In this document: one piece after another, positions 17,299-26,974 of the stretch
Numbering within the stretch: the stretch's first letter is position 1
Layout of the letters: every line of letters begins with the position of its first letter
Origin: an uncultured Ruminococcus sp.
GTDB lineage: Bacteria > Bacillota > Clostridia > Lachnospirales > Lachnospiraceae
Assembly: GCA_934359255.1 (NCBI GenBank)
Contig: CAKRLG010000015.1
Coordinates: forward strand, 1 to 55,604
Length of the DNA: 55,604 nucleotides
Reading direction: 5' to 3'
The notes under the pieces: model-generated
What the model was told of the DNA's origin: nothing
Databases searched by the model: none
Seen by the model: the letters and a program-made list of their open reading frames with translations, nothing else
Made by a program: the position numbers and the translations under genes

Positions 17299-18687
17299 TT
17301 ATTCCTCCGTTTTTATAAGATCCGGATGCGGTTTTACAGTCGCCCAGATCCCTTTTTTTCTTTTCCATACTACTGCAAAGCAGATCAGATGAACACTCAG
17401 TGTGATAATCCAGGTAATCGGATACGACAGGTACAGGACAAACAGTGAATGTTTCCATACAAAGACAGTAAAGATCCACACGATCCTCAGTCCACAGGCG
17501 CCTGCCAGAGATACCAGCATCGGCATGATGGAATATCCCATACCTCGCAGAATACCTACCGCCACGTCCATCATTCCACAGAGAAAATAAATCTGGCAGA
17601 TGACTTTCATACGATCCAGACCATACGCGATCACTTCCGGATCAGACGAATAGATGCCAAGCAACGTGCTTCCGCAACGATATGCCAATGTACCAAGCGC
17701 AAGTCCGACGGTAAATACAATTGCCATACAATATATGGAAATTTTGGGAATCCGCTTCTGCTGACCAGCTCCCACATTCTGACTGACAAAGCTCAGTGCC
17801 GTCTGGTAAATAGCATTCATGGAAACATAGACAAATCCCTCAATGTTTCCGGCTGCCGTATTGCCCGCCATGGCAATCGCTCCGAAAGAGTTGATGGATG
17901 ACTGGATCAACACGTTAGAGATTGAAAAAATCGCTCCCTGCAGACCGGCCGGAAGTCCGATCTGAATAATACGGATCATCTTTTCTTTGTGAATCCGGAT
18001 CCGTTTCAGATACAAACGGTACATTCCCTCACTTTTCATCAGACAACGTACGATAAGCGCTGCTGATATACACTGGGAAACTACGGTCGCGATAGCAACA
18101 CCTGCAACTCCCATCTGAAATCCGATTACGAAGATCAGATTCAGGATCACATTGACCACACCTGCCTCCAGCAGATAATACAACGGTCTTCTGGTGTCTC
18201 CTATGGCACGCAGCACAGCCGCCCCAAAGTTATAGATCAGCATTGCAGGCATACCGATAAAATAAATCCGGATATATAATGCAGCCTGTCCCAGCACTTC
18301 CTCCGGCGTCGCCATCAGTTCCAGCATCATCGGTGCAAAAATCATGCCTGCCACGATCAGAAAAATTCCGCCGATAATGCCAATCGCCATCGAGGTATGT
18401 ACGGTATCCTGAATGTTCTGTTCATCCTTTGCCCCAAAATACTGGGCAACCAGTACATTCGTACCGATCGAAAATCCGATAAATACATTCGTAAACAGGT
18501 TAATCAGTGCACCTGTAGATCCCACAGCAGCCAGTGCATGACTTCCTGCGAACTTTCCAACAACCACGATATCTGCGGCATTAAACAACAGTTGCAGCAC
18601 ACCGGACAATATCAGCGGAACTGCAAAGATCAGCAGTTTCTTTAACAATGGCCCGGTACACATGTCCATCTCATATGACTTTTTCAT
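17299..18687 (-). CDS. MATE family efflux transporter
   Basis: 462 residues from the ATG at 18685-18687. Twelve hydrophobic segments; N-terminal KKLLIFAVPLILSGVLQLLF, VGKFAGSHALAAVG, and the two-lobed MATE layout with the second lobe starting near IRIIQIGLPAGLQGAIF. These pumps export drugs or metabolites with Na+ or H+ exchange. The substrate is not predictable. Followed by the 85-aa gene. Confidence 0.92.
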   Translation of the reverse strand: MKKSYEMDMCTGPLLKKLLIFAVPLILSGVLQLLFNAADIVVVGKFAGSHALAAVGSTGALINLFTNVFIGFSIGTNVLVAQYFGAKDEQNIQDTVHTSMAIGIIGGIFLIVAGMIFAPMMLELMATPEEVLGQAALYIRIYFIGMPAMLIYNFGAAVLRAIGDTRRPLYYLLEAGVVNVILNLIFVIGFQMGVAGVAIATVVSQCISAALIVRCLMKSEGMYRLYLKRIRIHKEKMIRIIQIGLPAGLQGAIFSISNVLIQSSINSFGAIAMAGNTAAGNIEGFVYVSMNAIYQTALSFVSQNVGAGQQKRIPKISIYCMAIVFTVGLALGTLAYRCGSTLLGIYSSDPEVIAYGLDRMKVICQIYFLCGMMDVAVGILRGMGYSIMPMLVSLAGACGLRIVWIFTVFVWKHSLFVLYLSYPITWIITLSVHLICFAVVWKRKKGIWATVKPHPDLIKTEE

Positions 18688-18790
18688 CTTCCCCAAAACC
18701 TCCCATAGTTTTGCTGTGTAAAAAGCGGACAGATGAAGTCCTGCACAGTCCCCACTGTGTACATACTCCTCTCTGTCCGTCTCATTGGTT

Positions 18791-19321
18791 CTACTTTTCG
18801 CTCTCAGCAGCCAGATACCCCTGATACGCTTCCTGATATGCTCTCAGTGTCTCTTCCCCGTGGCATACCATTGTCACTTCTTCCACTACCTGCGTCCATT
18901 TCAGGAAATCACAGATTGTCCGCACCGCGATCTTAGCCGCCTCTCTCACCGGATATCCGTACACGCCGGTACTGATCGATGGAAATGCGATCGTCTTCAG
19001 TCCGTGCTGTTCTCCAAGCTTCAGACAATACTCATAACAACCCTGTAACAGCACATCCTCGTAATTATATCCACCATGCCAGATCGGTCCCGGTGTGTGA
19101 AGCACATACTGTGCCGGCAGATTATACCCTTTGGTAATCTTTGCCTTTCCTGTATCACATCCGCCTAATGTCTTGCATTCCTCCAGCAATTCCGGTCCCG
19201 CTGCGCGGTGGATCGCACCGTCCACACCGCCGCCACCGAGAAGCGTCGTGTTGGCAGCATTAACAATTCCGTCTACCGCATAGGTGGTAATATCGCCCAT
19301 TTCAATCTTAAATTTTCCCAT
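18791..19321 (-). CDS. Macrodomain protein (ADP-ribose hydrolase, YmdB type)
   Basis: 176 residues, one macro domain: GDITTYAVDGIVNAANTTLLGGGGVDGAIHRAAG with the ADP-ribose site Asn and Gly-run, and AFPSISTGVYGYP. Enzymes of this class hydrolyse O-acetyl-ADP-ribose or remove ADP-ribose from proteins. It lies 25 bases before nothing larger on the same strand than the MATE gene; yqeY is upstream. Length is typical. Confidence 0.93.
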   Translation of the reverse strand: MGKFKIEMGDITTYAVDGIVNAANTTLLGGGGVDGAIHRAAGPELLEECKTLGGCDTGKAKITKGYNLPAQYVLHTPGPIWHGGYNYEDVLLQGCYEYCLKLGEQHGLKTIAFPSISTGVYGYPVREAAKIAVRTICDFLKWTQVVEEVTMVCHGEETLRAYQEAYQGYLAAESEK

Positions 19322-19346
19322 AATAACAAATCCTCCCGTTTTTTGG

Positions 19347-19784
19347 TTATTTACACAGTTCCCCCACTACCTGATTAATAACCTTACCGTCAGCTTTGCC
19401 TTTCAGTTCTCCCATGACAGCTTTCATGATCTGTCCTTTATTTTTTGTTGCCAGAACTTCTGCAAATTTCTCCTGCAGACAGGTCTTTACTTCTTCTGCA
19501 GACATCAGCTGCGGAGCATATTCATTGATAATATTATAACGGGTCTGGTACTCTTCGATCAGATCGGTACGTTCTGCCGGGCAGGTATCAATCTGCTCTT
19601 TTACGGTTTTCAGTTCTTTTAAGATCACCTGATCCACCAGTTCCGGTTTTATGTCATCTCTGTGGCCTTCGTCAATTGCTACTTTTTTTACTGCAGAGAT
19701 CAAAGAAGAAATAGCCTCTTTTCTTACTTTGTCTTTTGCTTTCATAGCTGCCACCATGTCTTTTTGCAATACTGCTAATTCCAT
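19347..19784 (-). CDS. yqeY: GatB/YqeY-domain protein
   Basis: 145 residues from the ATG after AGGAGGAGAAGACA. YqeY family: KDMVAAMKAKDKVRKEAIS, VAIDEGHRDDIKPELVD, and the C-terminal MKAVMGELKGKADGKVINQVV, which matches the tRNA-binding tail of GatB. Probable tRNA-related role; not established. Only 25 bases separate it from the macrodomain gene. Confidence 0.92.
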   Translation of the reverse strand: MELAVLQKDMVAAMKAKDKVRKEAISSLISAVKKVAIDEGHRDDIKPELVDQVILKELKTVKEQIDTCPAERTDLIEEYQTRYNIINEYAPQLMSAEEVKTCLQEKFAEVLATKNKGQIMKAVMGELKGKADGKVINQVVGELCK

Positions 19785-19905
19785 TGTCTTCTCCTCCTGT
19801 ATATACAATTATCGCTGTGTCTTATTTTACCTCGAATCGACATTTACTTCAAGCCCGGGATATCATCAAAATTGGTTCAGCGGCCCAATTATTGATATGT
19901 AATGC

Positions 19906-19945
19906 AAAAAAAGAGAAAAAGCAACCGGGCTTTCTCTCTTTTTCT
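19906..19945 (-). terminator. Terminator after the FKBP lipoprotein gene
   Basis: Stem AGAGAAA-AGC / GCTTTCTCTCT with flanking A and T runs (one bulge) between the lipoprotein stop and yqeY. Confidence 0.75.
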
Positions 19946-19969
19946 GTAACCTATTCTTAACGCAAAACA

Positions 19970-21163
19970 TTAGTTCCCACTATCATCTGAGGAGCTGTCC
20001 GCACTGCTGTCAGCCTGCACTTCTGTCACATTTGCATTTTCCAGGATCAGATTGCTGACACGGTTCAGCATGATGCTCTGTTCTACATTATCCTGACCAT
20101 ATGTCTGGATCAGTTCATCTTCTGTACAGCCGTATTCTGTCAGCATATCCTGCAGAGCTTTCTGATAATCCTCATCACCAATGGCAAATCCTTCTTTGTC
20201 ACAGATTGCCTGGCATACCAGTGCCTGCGCTGCTACGTTCTTACCGTACTCTTCCATATTGGACTGATATTCTTCCTGGGTCAGTCCGGAGGACTCAATA
20301 TAAGCATCCAGTTCCATTCCTGCATACTTTGCATAAGTCTCCACCTGCTGCTCATACAGTTTTTTTCCGACTTCAACCAGTGTCTCCGGATATTCATTGA
20401 TGGTACAATTGTCAATCACCTGTGTCCATGCGGCATAACGAACCTGATTCTCTGCTGTCTGTTCATTGCTCTCTTCCTGTTCTGAACGGATACCTGCTTT
20501 GTAGTCCGCTATATTGTCATATCCTTCGATATTGTCTGCCACCCACTGATCCGTAGGCTCGCTTAACGGCTCTTTCACCGCATTGACTGTAACGGTAAAT
20601 TCTACGGCTTTTCCGGCAAGATCCTGTGTATAATCTTCCGGGAAAGTCAGATTCAGTGTACGGGTCTCTCCTTTTTTTGCACCGATCAATCCGTCTTCAA
20701 ATCCATCGATGAACTTTCCGGAACCCAGTTTCAGATCTGCTCCCTGATCACTTCCTCCGTCAAATTCTTCTCCATCGATCTTACCTACATAGTCGATATT
20801 TACTGTGTCACCTTCTTTTGCAGCCTGGTCTACTTCCACCGGATAGTTTGCCAGTGCATTATCGATCTCATTCTGTACATCTTCGTCTGTTACAGACTGG
20901 ATAGTCTTTTCTACGGTCACACCTTTATAGTCACCGAGTGTCACACATTTTTCCACATCGATACCTGCCATCAGCTCTGCGGTTGTCGGTGTATCTTCGG
21001 AAGTATCCTCCGTGTCGTCGGACTCTGTTTCTTCCGCGTCATCTGTCTTGGCTGTCTCTTCTGTTTTTGTATCCTTATCTTTTGTAGCTGTCTTCTGACT
21101 GCATCCGGTTACGGAAAGTGCCATTACCAGAAGCATGCTGATCATTATCGCTCTTTTCTTCAT
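19970..21163 (-). CDS. FKBP-type prolyl isomerase lipoprotein, trigger-factor-like
   Basis: 397 residues from the ATG preceded by GGAGGATTT. Signal peptide with lipobox VTGC (Cys about 21), then an acidic Thr/Glu/Asp linker, an FKBP domain (about 100-190: KEGDTVNIDYVGKIDGEEFD, LGSGKFIDGFEDGLIGAKKG) and a helical C-terminal part like that of trigger factor. It is anchored outside the cell membrane and should catalyse proline isomerisation and chaperone secreted proteins, as PrsA does in other Firmicutes. Ends in a Ser/Asp-rich tail. Confidence 0.88.
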   Translation of the reverse strand: MKKRAIMISMLLVMALSVTGCSQKTATKDKDTKTEETAKTDDAEETESDDTEDTSEDTPTTAELMAGIDVEKCVTLGDYKGVTVEKTIQSVTDEDVQNEIDNALANYPVEVDQAAKEGDTVNIDYVGKIDGEEFDGGSDQGADLKLGSGKFIDGFEDGLIGAKKGETRTLNLTFPEDYTQDLAGKAVEFTVTVNAVKEPLSEPTDQWVADNIEGYDNIADYKAGIRSEQEESNEQTAENQVRYAAWTQVIDNCTINEYPETLVEVGKKLYEQQVETYAKYAGMELDAYIESSGLTQEEYQSNMEEYGKNVAAQALVCQAICDKEGFAIGDEDYQKALQDMLTEYGCTEDELIQTYGQDNVEQSIMLNRVSNLILENANVTEVQADSSADSSSDDSGN

Positions 21164-21262
21164 AAATCCTCCATTTTCATCCAATTAACAGGCATAATAC
21201 CTTTTGTTTATATCATATTTTTCATTAAATGAAAAGTATATCTGCCAGATTTCACATTTTTT

Positions 21263-22606
21263 TCAGACTTTTTCATCTTCTCCCACTGCAGCCTGTGTAT
21301 CCGTTTCACTCGCTGCCATCGGTCGTTTGCTGTCATAGATTTCCTGAAAATCCAAAATCCCCGTAAAACGCCCGGCATCCTTATACAGATCCTGATACAT
21401 CCGGTAACCATCCACATTCATATAGCTGCATCGGAGATACTGCTCCGTCAACTGTGTTTTTGTTCCGCTGATATCCATGCTGCCATAATACAGAAATCCC
21501 TGTTTTTTCAGTATCTGATATACCGGATCCGACTCATCATATGCTTTCCATCCACGGCTGTCTGTACCGGACGGAAACAACAGAATCTTGGTGTTTCCCA
21601 CAAGTGTTCCCACACTTTCGTTCCATTTTGTAAGATCCGCAGATACGGCATCTCTGTCACTGCCATAAGTTGTTCCGTCATATCCATTACAGGCAAATTC
21701 CCATCCGGCACTTTTCAGAGCTTCGATCACAGGCGCTGCCGCCTCTTTTTCTGCTGCTGTATCAAATACTCCATATTTTGCTGCATAACGGTTATCCGTT
21801 GATGTTGCCAGGGAATCATCTGTCCGATAACCAAGAATTCCGTTATATCCGGTAAGTCCCAGGATTCCTCTGGCTCCATTATTTGAAAAATCCGGGTGTT
21901 CCTGAACAAATGCCTCCACACACGGAACCACATCAAAGGCTCCTGTCACAGTGCTGCCATCTGAAGCCTGACGTTCACAGGTAAGTGCTCCGTTGCCATC
22001 CAGTACCAGCCTGGATGCCAGACCCTGTCCGGACAGTTCCAGATCATAATTCACATTCGTCTCTGATAGCAGCAACGGTTTTTTCCCGGATGGCAGCATC
22101 AGATTTTTGACCACCATCGCACCATCTTCATTGACCGCTGCAAGATCAGAAAACCGCACCAGCACATATCCTTCTTCATACAACTGCCCCAGCATGGCGT
22201 TGAACTCATCCACCGTCACGCGGGTCTGATCCAGTGTCGCTGCGGCACTGCTGTCTTCCTGTCCGAAAGCCTGATCGGTATCTGCGATCAGACTTTCGAA
22301 AGACAGATGGAGAACATTCTTAAGATCCACCGCTTCCATCTGCACAGTTTCTTCTGTCACCTGGGTTTCCTGTTTTTTGGAATCTTTTTTCCCGGCTGCT
22401 GACTGCCTGTACTTTTTTACTCCGCAGGAAACGGCGGAGCCGATCCCCACAAGGATCAGTACAAAGATCAACACAAGGATTCCTCTCAGAATCAATGCTT
22501 TTCTCCGTCGTCTGCGGCGCCGTTCCTGAATCATACGCTGTCTGCGTATCCGGCGTCTGCGCTCCTCAGGCGATTCTTCTACTTTCTGTCGTGTTGTATC
22601 ATCCAT
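21263..22606 (-). CDS. Polysaccharide-deacetylase-fold protein lacking catalytic motifs
   Basis: 447 residues; Arg-rich cytoplasmic start, one membrane helix (about 38-62), extracellular domain. It aligns along its length with the neighbour at 22667 (shared: TVDEFN, GYVL, LMLPSGKKP, SDGSTVTGAFD, GARGILGLTGYNGILGYRTD). Where the neighbour has LSLDDLSYY and HTWGH, this protein has LSETNVNYD and NGYDGTTYG, so the metal-binding Asp and both His are lost. It is therefore probably a non-catalytic partner or binding protein. It is on the same strand, 60 bases after the active-looking paralogue. Confidence 0.8.
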   Translation of the reverse strand: MDDTTRQKVEESPEERRRRIRRQRMIQERRRRRRRKALILRGILVLIFVLILVGIGSAVSCGVKKYRQSAAGKKDSKKQETQVTEETVQMEAVDLKNVLHLSFESLIADTDQAFGQEDSSAAATLDQTRVTVDEFNAMLGQLYEEGYVLVRFSDLAAVNEDGAMVVKNLMLPSGKKPLLLSETNVNYDLELSGQGLASRLVLDGNGALTCERQASDGSTVTGAFDVVPCVEAFVQEHPDFSNNGARGILGLTGYNGILGYRTDDSLATSTDNRYAAKYGVFDTAAEKEAAAPVIEALKSAGWEFACNGYDGTTYGSDRDAVSADLTKWNESVGTLVGNTKILLFPSGTDSRGWKAYDESDPVYQILKKQGFLYYGSMDISGTKTQLTEQYLRCSYMNVDGYRMYQDLYKDAGRFTGILDFQEIYDSKRPMAASETDTQAAVGEDEKV

Positions 22607-22666
22607 GTTCTTTCCTTATATGTAACGGTTTCATTCCCGCACCGTTCATCTTATCCTTGTATCCTT

Positions 22667-24142
22667 TTATAATGCCGGCATATCCGTACGCGCCGGATCC
22701 AGAATCTGTGTCGCATCAAACAGATCACTGGTTCGGTTTTTCTCTCCGTGGACATCGTTCCACAGACGGTAGCCATCCAGGTTTCGTCTTCCCTGACGCA
22801 CATAATTATCACGGATCTGTAAGAAATACTGTGAAGAATCCACATTGCAGAAGAAATTAAATCCCTGGCTCTTCAGATATGCGAACTTTGCATTATCACT
22901 GGAATAATCATGCCAGTCTGCAAGATCCTGTCCATGAGCAAAAATAATCGTATCTGTGCCGCCTACCAACGGTGCTACATAGCTGAGCCATTTCTCTGTA
23001 TCTTTCTGAATACTCTCAAGACTTGCATCACCGATCCGGATATGTCCCCAGGTATGACTGGCGAACTTCCATCCGTCTGCTTTGATAGCATCTGCCACTT
23101 TTTTTGCTTCTTCACATTCTTTATCATAATCAAAATCCGGATTGGCATCCAGCCATGCCTGCTGATCTGCTGTCAGATTCTCTCTTGTCTTATAAGCAAT
23201 ATCGGTACGATATCCCAGAATACCATTGTATCCTGTCAGTGCAATCGTTCCCCTTGCTCCATGGTATGCACCGTCCGGATGTTCTTCCAGAAACTGATCC
23301 AACAGAGGAATACAGTCGTATGCACCGGTTACGGTAGTTCCGTCAGCCTGGATATACTCACAAGTCGGTTTCCCGTTCTCATCCAGTACTATTTTTGAAG
23401 CGACACCGCGACCGTCATAACTGTGATAGTAAGACAGATCATCCAGCGATAATACAAATGGTTTTTTCCCTTCCGGAAGCATAATTTGATTCGTGGTAAA
23501 ATGAACCGTTCCGTTCTCATCTGTCGTTTCTGTCACCATATCATGAAGATCGATCAGCACATAACCATTGTCATACATCGCCTGTGTGATTTTGTTGAAT
23601 TCGTCTACCGTTGTCATCCACTGCTTGAATCCGGCTGCTGCACTGTCGTTGCCGGCAAACCCCCGCTCCGGATCTACCACTAGTGAATGATAGAAAATAT
23701 GAGTGATCTCGTTCATGTTGACCGCTACCAGCGTAGATTTGTCCGCTTCATAGCCTGCGATCTTCGCCACGATATCCGCATCTTTGTCATAATTATCCAG
23801 AGATTTTAACAGTTCGATCGCACCGTCATAATCATATCCCTGTGCCATAACCTCTGCCTGATCGATGGATTCCTTCCGCTGTTTGTTTTTTGCCTCTTCC
23901 TCCTGGATCAGTTTCTCCTGTTTCGCTTTTTCTTCCGCTTTTTTCGCCTTTGAACGGCGCACCTGGGCAGATACCAGCGCGATGGATCCGATCAGGATCA
24001 GGATCAGCACGCCAAGAACTGCAGCACGCATGATCAGCGCCTGCTGACGTCTTTTTCTTCTGCGTTCTCTCCGCAGCCGCTCGATTCGCCGCTGTCTTTC
24101 TTCTTCCGTCATGGGTGGTCTTTTCTTTTGTTCCTGACTCAT
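22667..24142 (-). CDS. Membrane-anchored polysaccharide deacetylase (NodB fold)
   Basis: 491 residues, AAAGGAG before the ATG. Basic N-terminus rich in Arg, one membrane helix (about 40-60), a charged coiled-coil stretch (about 65-95), a TPR-like segment (AQGYDYDGAIELLKSLDNY) and a CE4-type domain with LSLDDLSYYHSYDGRG (about 231) and FASHTWGHIRIG with the HxxxH zinc pair (about 361). Such enzymes remove acetyl groups from cell-wall or capsular glycans. The inserted loops resemble a Clostridia subgroup rather than PgdA. The gene is first in a two-gene unit with the degenerate paralogue. Confidence 0.85.
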   Translation of the reverse strand: MSQEQKKRPPMTEEERQRRIERLRRERRRKRRQQALIMRAAVLGVLILILIGSIALVSAQVRRSKAKKAEEKAKQEKLIQEEEAKNKQRKESIDQAEVMAQGYDYDGAIELLKSLDNYDKDADIVAKIAGYEADKSTLVAVNMNEITHIFYHSLVVDPERGFAGNDSAAAGFKQWMTTVDEFNKITQAMYDNGYVLIDLHDMVTETTDENGTVHFTTNQIMLPEGKKPFVLSLDDLSYYHSYDGRGVASKIVLDENGKPTCEYIQADGTTVTGAYDCIPLLDQFLEEHPDGAYHGARGTIALTGYNGILGYRTDIAYKTRENLTADQQAWLDANPDFDYDKECEEAKKVADAIKADGWKFASHTWGHIRIGDASLESIQKDTEKWLSYVAPLVGGTDTIIFAHGQDLADWHDYSSDNAKFAYLKSQGFNFFCNVDSSQYFLQIRDNYVRQGRRNLDGYRLWNDVHGEKNRTSDLFDATQILDPARTDMPAL

Positions 24143-24294
24143 TTTTTTACTCCTTTATTTAGACTTTTGTATGGTCATCACAGGTCAGTTCTTATCTCTT
24201 TAAAAAAATGCTGACACCTATCAGATATTATAGCATGAATCCGTTTGAAAGCTATAGTAAAATCGGATTTTCCTGAGATTTTCCCCGATTCTGA

Positions 24295-24323
24295 TTGCCT
24301 TTTGCTAATTTCAGTGATAAAAT
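24295..24323 (+). promoter_or_regulatory. Promoter of the 24378 gene
   Basis: Plus strand TTGCCT (24295-24300), 17-bp spacer, TAAAAT (24318-24323), 54 bases before the start codon. Confidence 0.6.
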
Positions 24324-24377
24324 AGACAGGCATGGAATGATGGATTCGTGCTTGTATTACAGGACAGGAGGAAAAGT

Positions 24378-24833
24378 ATGAGAGTCTGGCAGGTATTATT
24401 AATTATTTTAGTGATTTTGATTGCCGTACTGGTTGCCCTTTATTTTCTCGGCAAACGTGCACAGAAAAAGCAGGATGAAAATCAGGCACAGATTGAGGCT
24501 GCAAAGCAGACCGTCAATATGCTGATTATTGATAAGAAGAGACTTCGGATCAAAGAATCCGGACTCCCGCAGATGGTAATCGATCAGACGCCGAAGCTGA
24601 TGCGCAGAACAAAACTTCCCATCGTAAAAGCAAAGATCGGTCCGAGAATTATGACGATGGTTGCTGACGAGAAGATTTTCGATCTGATCCCATTGAAAAA
24701 AGAAGTGAAAGCTACAATCAGTGGTATCTATATCACAGATGTCCGCGGTGTCAGAGGTCCTCTGGAACAGCCAAAACAGAAGGAAAAGTTCTTCCAGAGA
24801 ATGAAAAACAAAATCGCAAAGAAAGACAAATAA
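24378..24833 (+). CDS. Single-pass membrane protein of unknown function
   Basis: 151 residues from the ATG after AGGACAGGAGGAAAAGT. One N-terminal membrane helix (about 4-24, IILVILIAVLVALYFLG), a short coiled coil rich in Gln and Lys, and a soluble domain with MLIIDKKRLRIKESGLPQMV and KAKIGPRIMTMVADEKIFDLIPLKKEVKATISGIYI. Not recognised beyond general resemblance to conserved Lachnospiraceae hypothetical proteins. The positive C-terminus and helix orientation suggest an intracellular domain. Monocistronic, with its own promoter and terminator. Confidence 0.75.
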   Translation: MRVWQVLLIILVILIAVLVALYFLGKRAQKKQDENQAQIEAAKQTVNMLIIDKKRLRIKESGLPQMVIDQTPKLMRRTKLPIVKAKIGPRIMTMVADEKIFDLIPLKKEVKATISGIYITDVRGVRGPLEQPKQKEKFFQRMKNKIAKKDK

Positions 24834-24837
24834 AGAC

Positions 24838-24885
24838 AAAAACGGAGCTTATTTTCCAGTGATGGATGATAAGCTCCGTTTTTTG
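24838..24885. terminator. Bidirectional terminator
   Basis: Stem CGGAGCTTAT / ATAAGCTCCG with A-run before and T-run after, between converging genes. Confidence 0.88.
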
Positions 24886-24886
24886 A

Positions 24887-25345
24887 TTATGCTCTGAAAA
24901 ATGTAGTCTCTTTACTGCCCTTCGGAGTCACACGGATATGCATCTGACAGTCCGCTACTTTCTGACCATTCATCCCCAGAACGTATTCTGTCTTTATCTC
25001 CAGAAGTTCCTCTTCTTCCCCTAAATTTACTCCGGTTGTTGTGATATCCATCTGGATCGGACCATATGGTGTCTGATAGCAGGTCATGTTCTGTTTTTCT
25101 GTCTCAAAAATCATATTGGTCTGTACCGGTCCTTTTTTTCGCACTTCCATATGGCCGGGGCGGATCTTGACCAGGTTATGTACCGGTTCGTCAAGTCCTT
25201 CCAGCTGTTCGTCATACAGCAGATAGTGGGTATTGTTCCGGTAATAATATTCTCCGATGGTGATCAGCTCCAGAGGTTCATCCGGACCATGGGATTCATC
25301 CGTGGTCTGCATACCTTTCAGATGGATCAATACTTCTTTTGTCAT
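24887..25345 (-). CDS. YwiB-like DUF1934 beta-barrel protein
   Basis: 152 residues with the calycin-like DUF1934 pattern: KEVLIHLKGMQTT, ELITIGEYYYRNNTHYLLY, RKKGPVQTNMIFE, TPYGPIQMDITTTGVNL. Cytoplasmic; function in the family not known. It follows murI by four bases, so both are co-transcribed. Confidence 0.85.
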   Translation of the reverse strand: MTKEVLIHLKGMQTTDESHGPDEPLELITIGEYYYRNNTHYLLYDEQLEGLDEPVHNLVKIRPGHMEVRKKGPVQTNMIFETEKQNMTCYQTPYGPIQMDITTTGVNLGEEEELLEIKTEYVLGMNGQKVADCQMHIRVTPKGSKETTFFRA

Positions 25346-25349
25346 CTTT

Positions 25350-26168
25350 TTATTCCTCCAGATTCACCTGTTTTGTCATCTCCACATCATAGGGGAGAAT
25401 GGAGTTGGCAAAGCTTTTGAACTTTTCTGCCGCATCACTTACATAGAAACGGTATGGAAATTCTTCTTCTACCGATCCCTGATTTAGCAGGTCTTGTTCG
25501 ATCAGTAATTGTTTTAATGCCAGTGAGGTTTCATATGCCGGGTTTACCAGCTGTACCTGATCTCCCATAATAGATCCGATCACCCCACGGAGTAATGGAT
25601 AATGGGTACAGCCAAGGATCAGGGTATCTACTTTTTCGTCCTGCATCTCTTTCAGGTATCTGCGGGCCACGATCTCTGTGACCGGATCTTTTCGCCATCC
25701 CTCTTCTACCAGTGGCACGAACAACGGGCAAGGTTTTCCGATTACAGTGATTTCAGGATCAATCTGCTGGATCAGTTCTCTGTACAGGTGGCTGTTGATG
25801 GTGGCTTCGGTTGCGATAACACCAACTCTTTTTTTTGTAGTCTCCCTTGCCGCTACCCTGGCTCCCGGTTTTACCACACCGATGATCGGGATGTCGATTT
25901 CTTTTTCAAGGGTATCAAGTGCCAGCGCACTGGCTGTATTGCAGGCGATCACAATCGCTTTCACGCCCTGTTTTTGCAGGAATCGGACGATCTGTCTGGA
26001 ATATCGGATAACGGTTTCTTTGGATTTGCTTCCATAAGGAACGCGGGCGGTATCTCCGAAGTATACGATTTTTTCCATGGGCAGGTTTCTCATGATTTCT
26101 CTGGCTACCGTGAGCCCGCCGACACCGGAATCAAATACACCTATCGGTGCGTTACGATCTATTTTCAT
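25350..26168 (-). CDS. murI: Glutamate racemase
   Basis: 272 residues from the ATG after GGGAGAAGAGAC. It makes D-glutamate for peptidoglycan. Both catalytic Cys are visible: IVIACNTASALA and LGCTHYPLL, with the start signature IGVFDSGVGGLTVAREI and the YFGDTARVPYGSKS loop. Length is normal. Co-transcribed with the DUF1934 gene. Confidence 0.96.
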   Translation of the reverse strand: MKIDRNAPIGVFDSGVGGLTVAREIMRNLPMEKIVYFGDTARVPYGSKSKETVIRYSRQIVRFLQKQGVKAIVIACNTASALALDTLEKEIDIPIIGVVKPGARVAARETTKKRVGVIATEATINSHLYRELIQQIDPEITVIGKPCPLFVPLVEEGWRKDPVTEIVARRYLKEMQDEKVDTLILGCTHYPLLRGVIGSIMGDQVQLVNPAYETSLALKQLLIEQDLLNQGSVEEEFPYRFYVSDAAEKFKSFANSILPYDVEMTKQVNLEE

Positions 26169-26243
26169 GTCTCTTCTCCCATTCAGGTTTCCTGTTTTTG
26201 CAGTTAGATTTTCTTCTATCACTGCTTACATACTTATCATATT

Positions 26244-26861
26244 CTACCTGTTTCGCAAGAAGAATTCAAGTCTAAACCGGATTTTCAGCTTCTGTGGATG
26301 CAGAAGGAGGTCATAGGCATCTTCATCGAGTACCTGTTGCAGTTTTTCTTCGCCCTCTTCGGTCATGGAAGGCTCCAGCGCATCCGCAAAACACAGGGAG
26401 GGGTAGAGGACGCACCACCAGTTATGGCCTTTTGCCTGTCCGATATCTACGCGAAGGGCATCATAGATTCCTTCAGGGAAGGTACAGGTTCCATAGGTTT
26501 TTTCAGGGAACCATTCTTTTTGAAGGGTTACGGTGACGGGTTCCGGAGCGGCCATTCGGGTGGCCTTTTTCCGGATGTCCGGGAGATTTTTCTTGATACA
26601 TTGTATGGTTTCTGATTTATTGGTGTTTTCGGAGAGGATGGGTGTCAGCCATTCCAGGAGGGATTGTTTTATCCGGAGTTTTTTTTGCTGGTCGGCAACG
26701 GTATCGCTGTTGGCTCTTATGTGAAAGCGCAGTACTTGTGTTGAGATTTGTTGCTGGAGGGTGGACGTGGACTTGTCTTGGAGATAGTTGGGGGATTCTG
26801 TCACGAGAAGTAGGGAGAGGAATAGGAGGGCTATTAGGATTGCGGGGGATTGGTGTTTCAT
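26244..26861 (-). CDS. spoIIR: Stage II sporulation protein R
   Basis: 205 residues. N-terminal hydrophobic signal segment, then QVLRFHIRANSDTVADQQKK, the SpoIIR signature, and a C-terminal domain with KGHNWWCVLYPSLCFAD. SpoIIR is made in the forespore under sigma F and secreted to trigger SpoIIGA processing of pro-sigma E. It completes, with SpoIIE and SpoIIID, a set of sporulation controllers in this window. The gene is unusually rich in G-runs on the plus strand compared with neighbours. Confidence 0.93.
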   Translation of the reverse strand: MKHQSPAILIALLFLSLLLVTESPNYLQDKSTSTLQQQISTQVLRFHIRANSDTVADQQKKLRIKQSLLEWLTPILSENTNKSETIQCIKKNLPDIRKKATRMAAPEPVTVTLQKEWFPEKTYGTCTFPEGIYDALRVDIGQAKGHNWWCVLYPSLCFADALEPSMTEEGEEKLQQVLDEDAYDLLLHPQKLKIRFRLEFFLRNR

Positions 26862-26974
26862 TTTTTATGGCTCCTTTTGTTTTTTTAGAGGATTGACGGG
26901 GGTGGGGGATGTTATTCATTTTTTTGGGGGAATATTGTGGTGGCGTGAATAAATCATTGCTAACCGATGCGGAC

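Noticed and set aside
19898..19905. TGTAATGC as an extra SARP site
   Set aside because: It is between unrelated genes near a terminator; taken as chance and used as a caution for the motif.
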